A DNA stretch of 64,000 nucleotides, taken from contig JAJJXM010000039.1 in assembly GCA_024516155.1 (NCBI GenBank), forward strand, positions 186,001 through 250,000. Direction: 5' to 3'. Source of the stretch: Pyronema omphalodes. Lineage: Eukaryota > Ascomycota > Pezizomycetes > Pezizales > Pyronemataceae. Each line of letters opens with the position of its first letter. The first letter of the stretch is position 1. The notes under the pieces are model-generated. The model had not been told where the DNA came from. It saw only the letters and a list, made by a program, of their open reading frames with translations, and made no database searches. Positions 12,381-25,096 of the stretch are shown here, one piece after another. The position numbers were made by a program, and so were the translations under genes.

Positions 12381-14253
12381 AAAGATGCCGCCCACCGGTT
12401 TAGGTTTACCATCATGGAGTTGGTTTTGAATCGATGCCACCTGTAGCGCAGTTCGACAGTGGGTTGGAAGGGGGCTGACGACAATTCGAGAGCCTTGGTA
12501 CATGTGTAGTTGAGGCATAGGTACAGCTGTCTGTAGACATTGTCCGGGCGCTGCCGGCGCATCTAGAACTTGGTACATGTCTGGTGAGCCGGTTGCTGTG
12601 ATGTGGTTGGACTGGTGGGGATTGTGTTCGATTGGACTTGTCTCTTCGTGGTGGCCGTACGGCTTTGGATTTTGTTGTCCAACATGATGCACAGTTATGG
12701 GAATTGGGTAAAGTCCCAGGGTCCCTCTGCTTGATGAACAAGAATCTTCTGCAGGTCTCTTGTTAGATCAGGTCTGACGGCAACTTTTTGGGCATTTGTG
12801 TCGTAATTCAAACCTGCCTTGACGCATTGGAATTCCACATTTCTGAGATACAGTGATAGGGCTATGACTACATAATGCGAATACACCAGGTGCCTTCCTG
12901 TTGGTTCCTTTGCCATTGTATAGCTTTCAGCATTCCAGCTGGAGATTTAGGCTGTTACTTGGCATTGGTGATACAGCTCTATTTTCGCAGGCTATGAAAC
13001 TTCCTCGTCTGGAGTCGGCAGTGAATCAGGAACATGGTATGTACCCACGACTTTTCTCCACCCGTTTTCCACATCCTTGTGCTGAAAGCTTTCGCTCCAG
13101 TACTCAACATGTTTCGCCCGATACACACAGCCCAAATCATCGAAACACAGCATTGTGTTCAGATTGCTGACAGAAATCCATGGCGGCTACTACAGGCAGG
13201 ATGAGGCCAGTGAAGGTGGTATCCGGGTCCCAGCGGACTTTTTCTTCTTTCCGTACATATGCAACTCAATCCTCAATACAAGTACTAATACCATCTGAAC
13301 AGGATGAAGCCAGAGCTCAGAAATTACCAATCTACCCACCCAGCCAGTGTCAACTTGAACAGTACACAACCCAGAGTAGTCCAACCCGTTTCCATAACAA
13401 GAAGCAGGGTGAAAAGTCGAAGGTGTCACAGAAGTTCACTGAAGGTTATGAACAACGGCTGTTCAAAATTCTTCTAGAGGTTGTATAACTTGGGGGTCAT
13501 AAGTGGGAAGCGGTAAGGAACTGCAGTGTGAAGCAGACAACACCAATAGTGCCATACAGGTAAAAGGGGTATACGATTCTCGGAGTGACGATGCAACAAG
13601 AATCAACGGGGATGCCAAATTTCTCAAGGCCTACTACTCTATCCTCATGAAACAACGGAAACCCAGCGGTGATCCGGACCATCCGGAGAATGTCACAGCC
13701 GCTCTGGACGTGGTGCATATGATCAAGGAGAAGCTCCATGTGAGCACCACATACGATAACCAGACTGTTCGTAGTAGAGATGCGATTTTGCAGGGGGCTG
13801 ATGAGGGACATGATATCAATGGAGGGCTGTCAGATGCGATCAGATGATGATGCTGTGGTGAGCAATTCCAGACGTCCTCCGGCCACTGTGGAAAGGATCG
13901 CGACTCCCAGAGAGATCATGCAAGAATAACAAAAGGAACATTGATGGATTACTTTCAAAGTCGTATGGTGGAGCAGGCAAGCGGAAATCGGGATGATAGA
14001 GCAATGGGTTCATCCATCGGGAGGATTGCAATACTGCAGGTATTTCAAAGTTGAATGCAAGAGAAACGTTCCCACATTCGTCAGCTTGATGATGAATGTG
14101 AACGGCTCCTGCATGATAACCACAGGATAAGATGTAAACTCGCACTGCAGCACTTTTATGGTGGAACACCCCAAGGGTCCAGGTAACGGTCATGGCGTTT
14201 CCTCCTATTAACGCTTGCAAGTTTTCCTGAGCCCTATGGTGAAACATGAGCAC
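12381..14253. other. Decayed transposon-like sequence with plus-strand coding traces
   Basis: No intact gene is visible. On the plus strand 13180-13488 (102 codons, ATG start) and 13503-13847 read as ordinary protein, for example QKFTEGYEQRLFKILLEVV, then AKFLKAYYSILMKQRKPSGD and DVVHMIKEKLHVSTTYDN. They may be parts of one decayed gene. They match nothing I recognise. The block lies between the Harbinger remnant and the LINE fragments and may be a second gene of the Harbinger-type element, but this is only position. Confidence 0.3.
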
Positions 14254-14285
14254 ATTTGTGCCTTTGTGTAAATTGATTTTCTGTC

Positions 14286-15545
14286 GTTCAAGCTAGAAAG
14301 TTATAGAATCTTGTAATTGTATCATTCTGTTGGACGTGTGCGAACATCATGTGCTTGAAATCATCATAAACACCTTTTCCATCCTGACCCGCACACCATA
14401 TGCCATCATAGACTGTCCTGATTCCATTCACATTCACCAACCTTGCACAAACATTGTGTAATCCTGAACACAGTTGTAAAAGCGGATGCTGGTAAGGTTC
14501 GTTATAGTCTGGCATTGGTACTTTCAAACGTGAAAATGAGCACTGCAAACACTGTATTGCTCACCCTGCTCCGTAATGTTCTGAGACAAGTTGTTCATTG
14601 CATTGGATCTCGGCCAGGGCCTTCTAGGGATCATAGGAACAGCCTGTGAAATTTGCTCTGGCTGGGGTTTCTGATTTCCCTTCAGGTCTAGCCGGTTGGC
14701 CATGCAATATTGGGATGAGACAATAGGAGCCAGGGGTCAAGAAAAGCAATTCATCATACCGTTTACTGCGAAGTGCAACATCATGCCAGATATCTGGGGC
14801 ATTGAGGGTTGCATGTAGAATTGTTCCATCGGGCGCAAAGGAAAATAATAAAATATGTAATGATTGCTGAACTACCCGTTGTAATATGCATTCTCGATGT
14901 CCTTGTACTCGGTTCGAGCAATTGGTAAGTGCAATTTATCCCCTATACAAGAAGGCCTGGTTCAGTAGTGGATGCCAATCCCTCATTCTTCTGGAAAACC
15001 CGTTCAGAGCTTTGCAGGAAGGCCGCAGAATCTTGGCCTGTTGCTTCTCAGCCGGGCAAGGCAACAAGAGTTCCATTCCGAAATCGCGGTAACATGAACA
15101 ACAAGCTCGTGTCAAGCCGACGATTTGTTACAGTGTATAATCCACCATTGCGGAATTCAAATGATGGAGCACAAGGCCGAATACTCTATGACCTTCAAGG
15201 GTCATCAATGTAGATAGATCTGTGGCGGGGCTAAACTGCTCGGGATCCCACTGTATTCCTAAGCTCCAACCGAGGAGTAGCCTTTATTGCCCAAGCCCTG
15301 CTGAAGCATTGCAAGATGTTATCAAAGGTTGAGCAATCGAATGCCATGGTTGCCATAAAGGCCCTGTCCCTCTTGCAGCAGTGAAGGTATTGCCTGCCTA
15401 ATCCATAGCCGGGGTTGCGCACCAAGTTATCTCGGGTGAGCTGAAACCAAACTGTGCCCTTTTTTGCGGTCTCTGATTCTTTCCACAGATATGTTCAATA
15501 AAGCAATGGCAAGATCTTTGGTCTAGTCAAGCTGACTCATTTGCT
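14286..15545 (-). pseudogene. PIF/Harbinger-type DDE transposase remnant
   Basis: Harbinger transposases cut and paste DNA with a DDE-superfamily nuclease. On the minus strand, successive blocks match the fungal family in order: a helical N-terminal part (about 15.5-15.23 kb, TMAFDCSTFDNILQCFSRAW); LGLVLHHLNSAMVDYTL then YRDFGMELLLP (about 15.2-15.05 kb); YKDIENAYYNG (about 14.9 kb); GTILHATLNAPDIWHD with LTPGSYCLIP (about 14.83-14.7 kb, NAPGSWHD in active relatives); and the C-terminal block SRLKVPMP...GLHNVCARLVNVNGIRTVYDGIW (14548-14286). The pattern is distinctive. Multiple stops and frameshifts, and degraded catalytic surroundings, show it is dead. Terminal inverted repeats were not identified. 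The short repeats at 9.3-9.5 kb might belong to it. Confidence 0.8.
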
Positions 15546-17566
15546 TTAGAAGGGGGAGCTGGGGCACATTGGTCAAGGTCATGACAACAATGCTATGACA
15601 CTAAAGGAGGGAGTTGGTTGAACAAGGGCTGGGCACTGGTAAAAAGAGGGAATTGAATGGCGGAGGTAACTGTTCCATTACTGATTGGAGGACCGGCAGA
15701 AGCAGTCTGTAACTAATGCTGGACTTGATTATGCAGCTGACGATTCAATCGCACCTGCTGGAGTCATTTGCACGATCTGATGATCTTGTCACCATTGGTA
15801 ACAGACTGCGGGCCCGTGAGGAGTCCCTCATCAGACTTGATGCTATCTTCTGGTCGTTGTACGGTTGTCGCATTACTTCGGCTGTTGAAGGTGCATTTAG
15901 GCGGATAAGAATTCCGTTGTTACCTACAAAATGGAATGATCAATTCCGGATCTCTTGCAGGCGACTGGACTGCGCAGTTGGATGATGTGATTACGCTGAT
16001 CCCATTCTCCTCTGTTGGTCAGGCGTATGGCTTGTCTCACATATGACTCTGTTTTTCTTGTATACGGCAATGTCTTCTCAAATACGTCATCGGATTTGTG
16101 TTAAATACTGTACGTTCCCTCTCGACCTTCCTGAGCTAATCAACCTCGACACCTGTGTTCAGTGGTGACCTGATTGCCTCAGACTCTCCTTTTCATTTTT
16201 ATGTTTAACAGGGCCAGCGGTGTCTTAGTTCCGCAACCCCTTCAGGACGGTTTCCTGGTAGACGGCGGAAGAGGTGCATCTTTTCGGAGGCTCTTGTAGG
16301 TCTACCAGTCACGCCCTATGGCCATGCATATTGCAGGGTGTCATCAGCAACAGCAATATGTTCATACAGGTATGAATGCACATCAGAAATGGTGGTCATT
16401 AGTCAAAATCAGGCCCACCTAGGGGGCTGCCCCAGGCTTCTCCGCCCTAGATGATGCTGACTGTTCCCCTTCCCTGCCATTATCCTACTTCCAGCCGGAC
16501 ATCAATGAACGGTGTTTAGTAATATTTCTGGCCTTTGGCTTCAGTCATTACTGGGGAGGACCCCCAATTGTGATGAATGTCTTGCCAGGGTATGGTATTA
16601 CAGCTGAGTTAAGAGAGCAGGGCACATTGTGAGGATGATTTTGTGGTGGCCGGCACAGTTCATCCGAAGGGACTCACGAGGATTGTCCGGGTGTTATTCA
16701 AACACATAGAATTTTGCTGCTGGCGGTTTTTTGCCAGGGCCTGACGACTAGGGGTTGGCTCCGGCATAGGTATGCCATGTGTCAGGAAGGGTCTTGGGCA
16801 CGCATCCAGATGATTTCAGAGATTGGTATTTAGGTGGCTGGGATGGGGCATTGGCTATATTGTATGCGGTACTGTGCTGGCATGTTTGCTGCACTCAAGG
16901 GCTAGTAGGGAGGTTTCACCAGTATAAGTGATTCTTTCTTTGCAGCAGAGGTGTGGGGAGTCATTAGTTTTCCACAAGAGGCTTTCCTGCACCCATTCAG
17001 CAGGGTTATCAGGTGAGTTTGTGAAATGAGGTTGGTGTTGCCACGCGGGGTTGATGGAAGGTGAAGCCAGGGGGGTGATCAGGGATCGCAAGTTTCACCG
17101 CTCATGGGTTGCGCAAGGAAAAGCAGTCGGCCTGGCCTTAGGTTTCTTCGACAAGGTAAGACGAGAGTGTTGGTGACTTTACAGCACACACTCAGCAGGT
17201 CACTGGACAAAGCTATGGTTGTTATGGGGGATCGCTGCTGTGGCAACAAGCAATGGGTCATGGTGCACCCGGATCCAAAAATCAGTTATTTCCTGTGGGA
17301 AGTATAGCTGAATGCCCAAAACATACGGTTTTCCACAGCAAACAACCGGCAAGAGACCAGAGTTGAGCATTACTTCCGAAGCATACAACTAGGATTTTTG
17401 AAAAGTCCACAGTGCTGTGCGCTTGCTATGTTCAGGATAGTGATTCCTACACCCCAGCCTTTACTATTCACAGTTCATGACTCGCACGCAACTCCGGCGC
17501 CACGCCAGTTGCCCGTAACTGTTCCCCGTGCATGCCGGCAAATTTTCCTGTGCGTAATTTACTGTC
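15546..17566. other. Sequence without a recognisable gene
   Basis: One plus-strand frame (15716-15985, 89 codons) reads like protein (QSHLLESFARSDDLVTIGNR, REESLIRLDAIFWSLYG) but has no match I can name. The rest has only short frames and no repeats. It is probably decayed transposon sequence continuing from the Harbinger remnant. Confidence 0.3.
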
Positions 17567-18061
17567 CTACACAATTTTCACTGTAGGTTGGACACCTTCT
17601 CGCGGCAAGGAGTAGTACTGGATGAGGAGGATGCTGAGTGCCTGGATGTTTAGGGATGGGCCTTTGGGGATATTTATATTGTAGAGCGGCGAATGCGGTG
17701 CGAGTCCGCCGGACTTCTTAACGCTGCTGTCATACTGAGCTTGTCTGGATGACGTCAATTCTTCACTAGCCACTGTCCTCCGCCTTGTATTATGTAATAT
17801 ATTGCGCGTCAACATTCGTACTTCCAGTGCAGAGTTTCGGTGTCCCATGTTGTCAGCCGTTGTGTTCACTCGTGCCGGGTCAGGTAACACGTCATCGGAG
17901 GTGCATCCATCCGCGGCTCGTATTGCCATGCTGTTCTTCATTGTGGATGCGTCACGAATCAACAAATCAACCACGAACTCCCAGTTCCAACGCTCAGCCT
18001 TACCGCACTTGCAGTACAAATCCAAAGGCCACGTAAAAACAACGTCATTTTGATCGGCCAT
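17567..18061 (-). CDS. Hypothetical protein, 164 codons
   Basis: An uninterrupted minus-strand frame opens with ATG at 18061 (MADQNDVVFTWPLDLYCKCG) and ends at 17567. The first 60 residues look like a folded segment with a C-x-C pair and KAERWNWEFVVDLLIRD. The remainder is Ser/Thr-rich and ends in a hydrophobic stretch (LNIQALSILLIQYY). There is no signal peptide and no family I recognise. It could be the 5' exon of a longer gene or chance; 164 codons without a stop is moderately unusual in this sequence. The neighbourhood gives no hint of function. Confidence 0.35.
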   Translation of the reverse strand: MADQNDVVFTWPLDLYCKCGKAERWNWEFVVDLLIRDASTMKNSMAIRAADGCTSDDVLPDPARVNTTADNMGHRNSALEVRMLTRNILHNTRRRTVASEELTSSRQAQYDSSVKKSGGLAPHSPLYNINIPKGPSLNIQALSILLIQYYSLPREGVQPTVKIV

Positions 18062-18479
18062 TTTCCTGTTCCAACGATTGTATCATACTTACACGTAATC
18101 GACTAACTGCAAATCCAGCATTCTATATCATCGGGTGGCTATGCTATTAACCATCTCTCCGCCGGTTTTTTCTCCGGCACAATCATCTCCCTCTGCAACA
18201 TGTTGCCTTGACTCCCGCCATCTTCCACCCGGGCTGTAGCAGAATAACGTAAGACTTGAGGCATACTCTGCACACGTACTCGCGGCTGCGTGTCAATGTT
18301 GTGTGCAGGTTCTCGAAGTCAAGGACAACTCTCCATCGAGAGAAGCTGGATACAACTGGGACAGCCTTGTACGTAATCCGTAGATAACTGTGCAAGCAGC
18401 TACGTAAGCAGTGGAGGTGTAACTGTCTAGCGGAGCTGGTGTGACGTGAGTGAAGTTACGAAAGCGATGTTTCTGTTGT

Positions 18480-18841
18480 CGGCCAGTGGTGGGGTGTGGA
18501 AGAGAAATTTGTCGCGGATCATAGTGCTGCCATCACAGCGGTCCATCGTGAAGACATCAACATTGTGGTGATTTCAATTCTTGAAGTAGTATCCGATAAA
18601 GCGGGATTCTTTTGGATGCTGGTAACGGAACATGGGTGAGTGAAGTAACAGTGAAGGATATATATTATACGGGTAGTTCATGTTCCCGACTCAGTAAATA
18701 ATGCGTTCGTACCCTTTTCTGCCGCTGGGGAAAACGGTCGTAAAGCTGCTTTTGATTACTTCGTCAATGATCATATCCTTCCGTATTTTGACCTCAATGG
18801 GCTGAAGTATTCCAACATGGCCCCGGAGGATGCGGTGCCGT
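18480..18841 (+). pseudogene. Orphan coding-like patch, broken
   Basis: Two plus-strand frames read as protein. One, from about 18480, contains WWGVEEKFVADHSAAITAVH and VVISILEVVSDKAGFFWMLV and stops after TEHG, just where a GTGAGT splice donor lies. The other contains FVPFSAAGENGRKAAFDYFV, then NDHILPYFDLNGLKY, and stops at 18841. They could be two exons of a small gene or one frame broken by an indel. No start codon or family was identified. Confidence 0.3.
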
Positions 18842-21800
18842 GACTGTTATGACATAGTCACACGCCCTTGGATGTATTAATTCCTTCCATATTCAACATT
18901 CATTAAACACACCCCAATTCTATGATGCAGTCTCCGCCGAATATGAAGGTCGTGAACCATAACCTGCGATCATTATTACTTTCAGTCCGTGATGAATTTA
19001 TGCAACCAATGTCCACAATAGTTATTTCATATTTGCTATAGTGATAGACGGTGATCCTTTCCCATGACGCCAGTATCTATGCATTGCCGTTCAATATGAC
19101 GACATTCATTCGAAACTTCAGGAGTATAACGTTTATTCTGTGCTTGATTGCGAAATCCTCGCATCCGGGGCAACTTTTCCTCCTAGAGACACTCACCATC
19201 TTCGCCGAAGAACATACTGTTACCGTCACTTCTGCTTTTCAATACATTACAGATAACCTTCTGTGGTCTCAAATGGTTTGACAAAAAGCACAAATATCTC
19301 ACGGAATTTCTTCGAAATAACTTAGTTTCCGGCACACTCCATACGTTAATGGTCTGTAGTTGTAGTTGTACACCCCCAATCGCCTGCATTAAAATTCGAT
19401 GTACTATAGACTTTACCCATCAATGTCAATCAATTCCATGATGTCCTCTACAGCTTCAATTGCCAAGAAAAGTGGTTTCGGATGCATTCATAATACGCGC
19501 AACGTGAGGTTTGAGGGATCTTATTAGTCACCCGGCAGTTATTACATCGATTCAAACGTTATTCCTAAGAGTGTATACAGTTTTGGCGAGGCTAAATGCA
19601 CGAGCCCTTTTGTCACTTTGTGAAGGCTGTTATTCAACTGGCTATACCAGATTGGCGGAGCACAGGTCAATGGTCCTCCCAGCATCTCGGACGACGATCA
19701 ACTGCAAATTTCGCCGGCCGTTGACAGGAGTCGACCACCTATAATCGACGCTGAAACATGAATACCTGAATACAGAAGACTCAATTCCGGTGGGCACAGC
19801 GGTTACACAGACAAACACCTTTGTTCAACGGAAACATTGAAAACAGGTGACATTGAAATTTCTTTCCAGCCATTACCTAGTATCTCGTATCATACTACAA
19901 GAGGGGAATTGGGTTGTTCTTTTAAGAGGTTATTGTTGCAACTGGCAAGAAAAGAACAAAGAGGAAAAGAGAGAGGAACGCTGCTAATTTGAATGATACA
20001 TGGCAGCCCTGCAAGCGAATTCCATTGTAAACAGCATCTTAACTTTTGACATTGTATGTAAAATTAATACGCGAATTAAAATTGCCGTCAAAATATCAAA
20101 TTTGTTGAAGACTCAATCAATGCGGAATGCACAGTTATACACGCACCTTACTGATGCACAGGGTAACCTGCAGGTTCAGATAGGAAGCTTGGTAAACTCG
20201 ATTGCGCTGGAAATGTGATATTTGCAATCTTCAGAGATACAGACAGGGCAATATATATGATATTGATTCGGTGCAACAGCCGCTTTCATTGTTCATTCGC
20301 TATACCCATTGCTCGAATCGAATCTTAATCAAGCCTGGAGACATAAACGGCCGATCGGTGTTGTACGTTCTTCGGAGGTTCGTGAGTGAAGTTTGCGTTT
20401 AGATGAGAAAGTACAAGATTGGTTAAGCCTTACGAAGCTTCTTGAGCTAAAATCTTCTTTTTAAAAAAGTGCTTTGACAGTCTGGTAAAGATGGGTTAGG
20501 CTTCTACTCTACAACAATGAGTTGAAAGGAGATAAGCGATATGTTCGACACCATTTTCATCAAGTAACAAGAAGTCTAGCAGTCGAAGTCAAAACTTTGA
20601 GCACAATGTTTGGTTACTTGAACTGAAGCTTTTGTTTGCCTAGCTCAAGACGAACAAAGTTCCTGAGATTTGTCTTGTACCTCACAGAGTCACAAACCTT
20701 CAGGCACCGTCACTTTTAATCACCTTTGGAATCCAACTTCTGTCTATATCCAAAACCGTATAATCTCCGACAGGTCACAGCATTCCATTTCCGCTCATAG
20801 TTATCACTTTCCCGATTCCTTTCCTCCTCCTCTACAAGAGCAGGTGCCTCTTTTGTCTTTTCAAATCGTAAATCTGTCCTTTCCTCTGGCCAGATTCCTC
20901 ATTCTACCGGTACCGGTAATTAGGTTAACCATTGACGGTATCAGGCCAGTTACGTAACAGCACGTAGGCAGGCTGTGGACAGTGAACAGTGAGCTCAAAC
21001 TCCATCTGGACATCTCCGTAGTTCTCAGCGGTGAATGAATGATTCTCCCTAGTCCTAATCTCTTGCCGGCGGTGATTCAAGTAATGATCATAGTATTTAT
21101 GCCTCCAAGCACAGATGGCGGAACTCATCCGTCCCCCAAACACCCAGCTGGGCACTCGCTCAGCAAAGATCTCCCGGTGTCAAAATAATCTCCTGCATGG
21201 GCCATGACCGGTCACCTACTAGGCACTAACTAGTAACTCCCTACCTGCAGATTGAGTATCCCGGTATATCGGAAAGCTCGGGATAGCAGAGATTGACCTG
21301 GCCTGTGATCATGTGTCAATCAACGGGATGGCTCCGGATGGTCGTAGCTTGAGCTTGTGAAGTTCCACAGGCTCATCGATGTACCGGTAGTGAATAGTAT
21401 GCACCGGTAGTAGTACGTGCCGTGTATCCCGCGAGAAATCACTGGTAAACTTTGATGGTGTATCCCCTCCTCCGCTTTCATGGCCAACAGTCCACCACGC
21501 TTTATGTGGTTTACATTGCTACAATGTATTTTGCGGATTATAGGTGGTCTCTCATGAAAAAACGCCACAGACGGTTACCGTACGTCCACTGACGCGCCAA
21601 ATCCCTTGCTTGCATGCCAAGATAAGTATGTATTCCGAACTCCGGGTACAAGGCAGAAATATTACCTTACCAAGGGAGAGATGAGAGAAAGCTTCGTGAG
21701 TGTACTGACGGAGATGTGTATGCACCATGGTGCAACGGAGATTCCTGTGTGGATCAGGGTATGGTAGGCATTAAGAATCCATTTAGCCAATTTTATCAGA

Positions 21801-23640
21801 CCTATTTGGACTTTGCGTCAGTGGCGCCTGCAGGCTGATGCCGAAGCCGTAGCGAGACACGGAGACGAATATCAGAGATTCATAGCCAACTATGTGGGTT
21901 GTCGAGACAACAGGCAGAAAATCACAAGTTGTCGGTCTCTATCTACTTTTCTGCAATTATAGTGTAGCAAGATAAGTACCATAGCTCGAGTCTCAATCAT
22001 CTTTTAAAACTTTGAACGAGCTCATCTAGTGTCAAGTTGGGTCCTACAGTGGCATTTAAGATATTTTTTGTCTCGCTATAGTGATATGGTGACATGGTGC
22101 TGGTGCTGGATCTTCACCGGGGTCCGCGATGGTGCACTCAACCTTACCCCAAATCACCAAGTCGGCCCAGGTCCGAGTCCTCGGGGTCGCCGAAACTATG
22201 GTTCGAGGCTTCGAGCTATTCGATACGTAAGATCATCAGTAATCCGCACTATACTATGGAGTTCAAGTCACCGTTCCTGACTGACCGGGTAGGACCGAAA
22301 CTATTTAGAAGTGTCGGTGTGCTTCTAGAAAGCCTAGGGAATCATCAAAAAAAAAAAAAAAAAAAAAAAAGTCCTAATAAGTCTACTGGACGCTGCCATG
22401 ACCGTTTCCCGGTGAGGATTTTGAGAAAAGCCAAACAATGTGGGCTTGGAGAAAGTAGTAAAGTACAACCAACGAAGTGATGATCAGTGAATGTTTACTG
22501 ATCCGTCATTCACAGCTACCCTTGTGTACCAACAAAATTAACCAGATTATCAATTCGGCAATCAAATGATCCAATAAAAAAGCTTATTTTTCTCGCTTCC
22601 CGTCGTTCACTGCCGTTGCGTGAGTTCACGGTCTTTGTCCATCTCGTTCATTTCGTTCATCTTCTGATATGATATCCAGAGCGCTCGTCCAGCTTGCTAA
22701 AATGTCCTAGCTGAGCATACATACTTTGTATCCACTTCTATCATATAGGCTTATGAAATACAGAGCACGATTTTTAACTACTACATAGCTGCTGTCAAAT
22801 CCCTTTTGTAATTCTTGAAGATCATGGTGCACCCGGTCAAAACCCCCCAGCGGAGGCGTAAATCCGCCCACATTCTAAGCGGTATGATGATCGTACTTTA
22901 TGACATACGCGGCTTCAATCATCAGGAGCCAAACGACATATCATGTGATCCACCGCTATGGTGTTTCCGTTCAACTATGTACCAATCACCGGAAACGCAG
23001 GATAGTCATAAGAGATGCAAAGCGTAAGCTGTCATATCTGTCAACTGTAGATATTTGATTATGTCATCTGCCAAACAAAATACCCTCTTATCACCCTGTC
23101 AAGATTATTAATCATTCAGGGGCGGGATATTGCCGCGCGTGTGTCGCGGTTCAACTATGAGCAAGTCATATCAGGAATGAGGATAGTCGACTGCGAAAAA
23201 CATTCTCCAAGCGCAATTGTTTGGTACCTTCACCTGCGGCTTGTAACTTGTAACGATGTCTCGCTGTCGACTGCGCCACACAGTACACAATGCAATCAAC
23301 GGACTCAAAACATCTCCAGTTAAAACATTGTCAAGTCGCAATCCACAGATAACACTGTAGTGATACGAAAAGATAATGGTTGTGTTGTTGTGGCCCCTCG
23401 AACAACGTATTATAGTTCTTCCGCTGCGGCGAAGAAAATCCGCTCGAGTGACCTCTCATGCAGGCTTCTACCCTCCTCCGAAAAAATCAGAAGGCAAAAA
23501 ATAGCCAAATGTACAGGATATCCTCTCCTCAACATTTCAATTCCGCTTCATAAGACGCGATTTCCCCCCCAGGAATAATAAATAAAATTGCTATATATCT
23601 TTCATCCCCGCACCATCCCGCAACCGACATCACGTCACAG
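18842..23640. other. Gene-free AT-rich stretch
   Basis: No gene is supported. Open frames are short and lack protein-like composition. The stretch includes a 24-base poly(A) run at 22347-22370. From about 23,540 to 23,600 the sequence becomes AT-rich (aataataaataaaattgc, tatatat), which suits the promoter of the mitochondrial gene starting at 23708. Confidence 0.4.
22347..22370. repeat. Poly(A) run, 24 bases
   Basis: A perfect run of 24 A. No coding or target duplication was found around it, so I cannot say whether it marks a retroposed copy. Confidence 0.9.
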
Positions 23641-23707
23641 CAGCCGAGCAGAGCCCCACCTCCATCCAGCGCCGGTTCCACCCCTCGCGCGCGTCTCACC
23701 AGCAACG

Positions 23708-24891
23708 ATGTTACCCACCCTCCTCCGGACCAGCGCGCGTCTCAGCAGCCCCAGCGTCCGCCATGCCATTCCCCGAATTCAATCGCAAATCTCCGTAAAC
23801 ACTTTCCGTTCGGGGATCAACTCCTCCAGCATCCTCCGACATGCTTCCACCGCGAAAGCCGGCGCCTCAGCACCGAAAAACCAACCCTCGTCTCCCCCAT
23901 TTCCCTGACACCTCAACCATCGGCATCGCAACCCCTCATTCCCAAGCGCAAGCCATCCCCCAATGCACCCGGACAAAACGCATCCCAGCTAAACGCCGAT
24001 GGCACCTACCCCAGCCGTCTTCTTCTCTACTATGCCGGAAAACGTACTGTATACCTTGGAACACTGAAACTCTATGCAGTGTTGTTATTTTCTTACTGTA
24101 GTTTGATTGTTGCGCCGCCGTTGTTTGGGGAGGAGGGACAGGAGAGGAATCGGGAGTTGTTGGGGAAGTTGGGATCGGGGTTGGGGTTGGAGAATTTGGA
24201 ATTACCGGGTTGGGTGTTGCCGTCGGTTATTGTCGTCGGTAGTTTTGTTCCGTTGGTTATGTTTCAGTGGTTGAGGTGTGTATAACTTGACCTAACTGCA
24301 ATTTCCTGGGGGTGATGCGGGGTGGTGGGGATGATGTACACGCTGCTACGCGAGTCTCGCCTCCGGAGTCTGGGTGCTACGCGTGGAAAGGCAGATCCTC
24401 TGTGCATACCTGCATCACGACTTGTCCTTTTGCGGGTTCATTGGTCCCCACCATACTTTTTTTTTCAGGTAGCTGACTTCCCATCCTCCAGTCCTCCCTA
24501 CGTCACCCACATCTACACCACCCTTCCCACCTGGGCGACCGCCAATAAGTCCAACCTCTTTTCCTACCTCAGCCGGTTACCCAAGGATGCCAGCCTAGAA
24601 ATGGCCACAATTCGCTGGTTCGGACGACCCAAGCTTACGAAGATCACTGTTGGAGACTTGGAGTTTAAGAGAGCTAGATTGGGATGTGTTAATACGATTT
24701 CAAGACCTACGTTTGAGGACAAAAAGGGTAACGTATTTTATGTGGATTGGCGGAGGAGTCCTGCTACTGTTCCTGAGCCGGAGGCGGTGGGTGAGGTTGC
24801 GAAGGCGGTGAGGAAATGGCAGGAGGAGAAATTGGCGTTGGAGGCGGAACAGTTGGCGGCCGATAAGAAGAAGTTGGGATGGAAACAGTAG
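23708..24891 (+). CDS. TMEM70-family mitochondrial inner-membrane protein
   Basis: Animal TMEM70 family members help assemble ATP synthase and complex I in the mitochondrial inner membrane. The ATG at 23708 starts an Arg/Ser-rich, acid-free N-terminus (MLPTLLRTSARLSS...) typical of a mitochondrial presequence. A second segment (about 23.94-24.28 kb, one base out of frame with the first) has YPSRLLLYYAGKRTVYLGTL followed by a first membrane span, then GWVLPSVIVVGSFVPLVMF as the second. These two spans after a Y.G.R motif are the family hallmark. An intron of about 189 bp fits 24280-24468 (GTATAA donor, poly-T then CAG acceptor) and keeps frame into the last exon, with PPYVTHIYTTLPTWA, LEMATIRWFGRPKL and a charged coiled C-terminus, stop at 24889-24891. 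The frame change between 23,880 and 24,015 is unresolved: a GTCTCC..CAG intron (23890-24014) would fix it, or a one-base error in the A5 run near 23,876. Confidence 0.75.
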
Positions 24892-25096
24892 GTTGGTTTG
24901 GATATTATGCAGATAGTCTAGACTGCGGGCGAGGGATTGTATGATATGAGAGGACGAATCAGGTGGAAAAAATAGATTGCATGATGATTTTTATTTCGTT
25001 GGTGGGCACCATAGATTCTCTTCGTCATAACCGTTGTCATTTCTCGAGGCTTCTTTATCGGCCTGAAATGCTGGTATATACATTATCCAACCCTCT

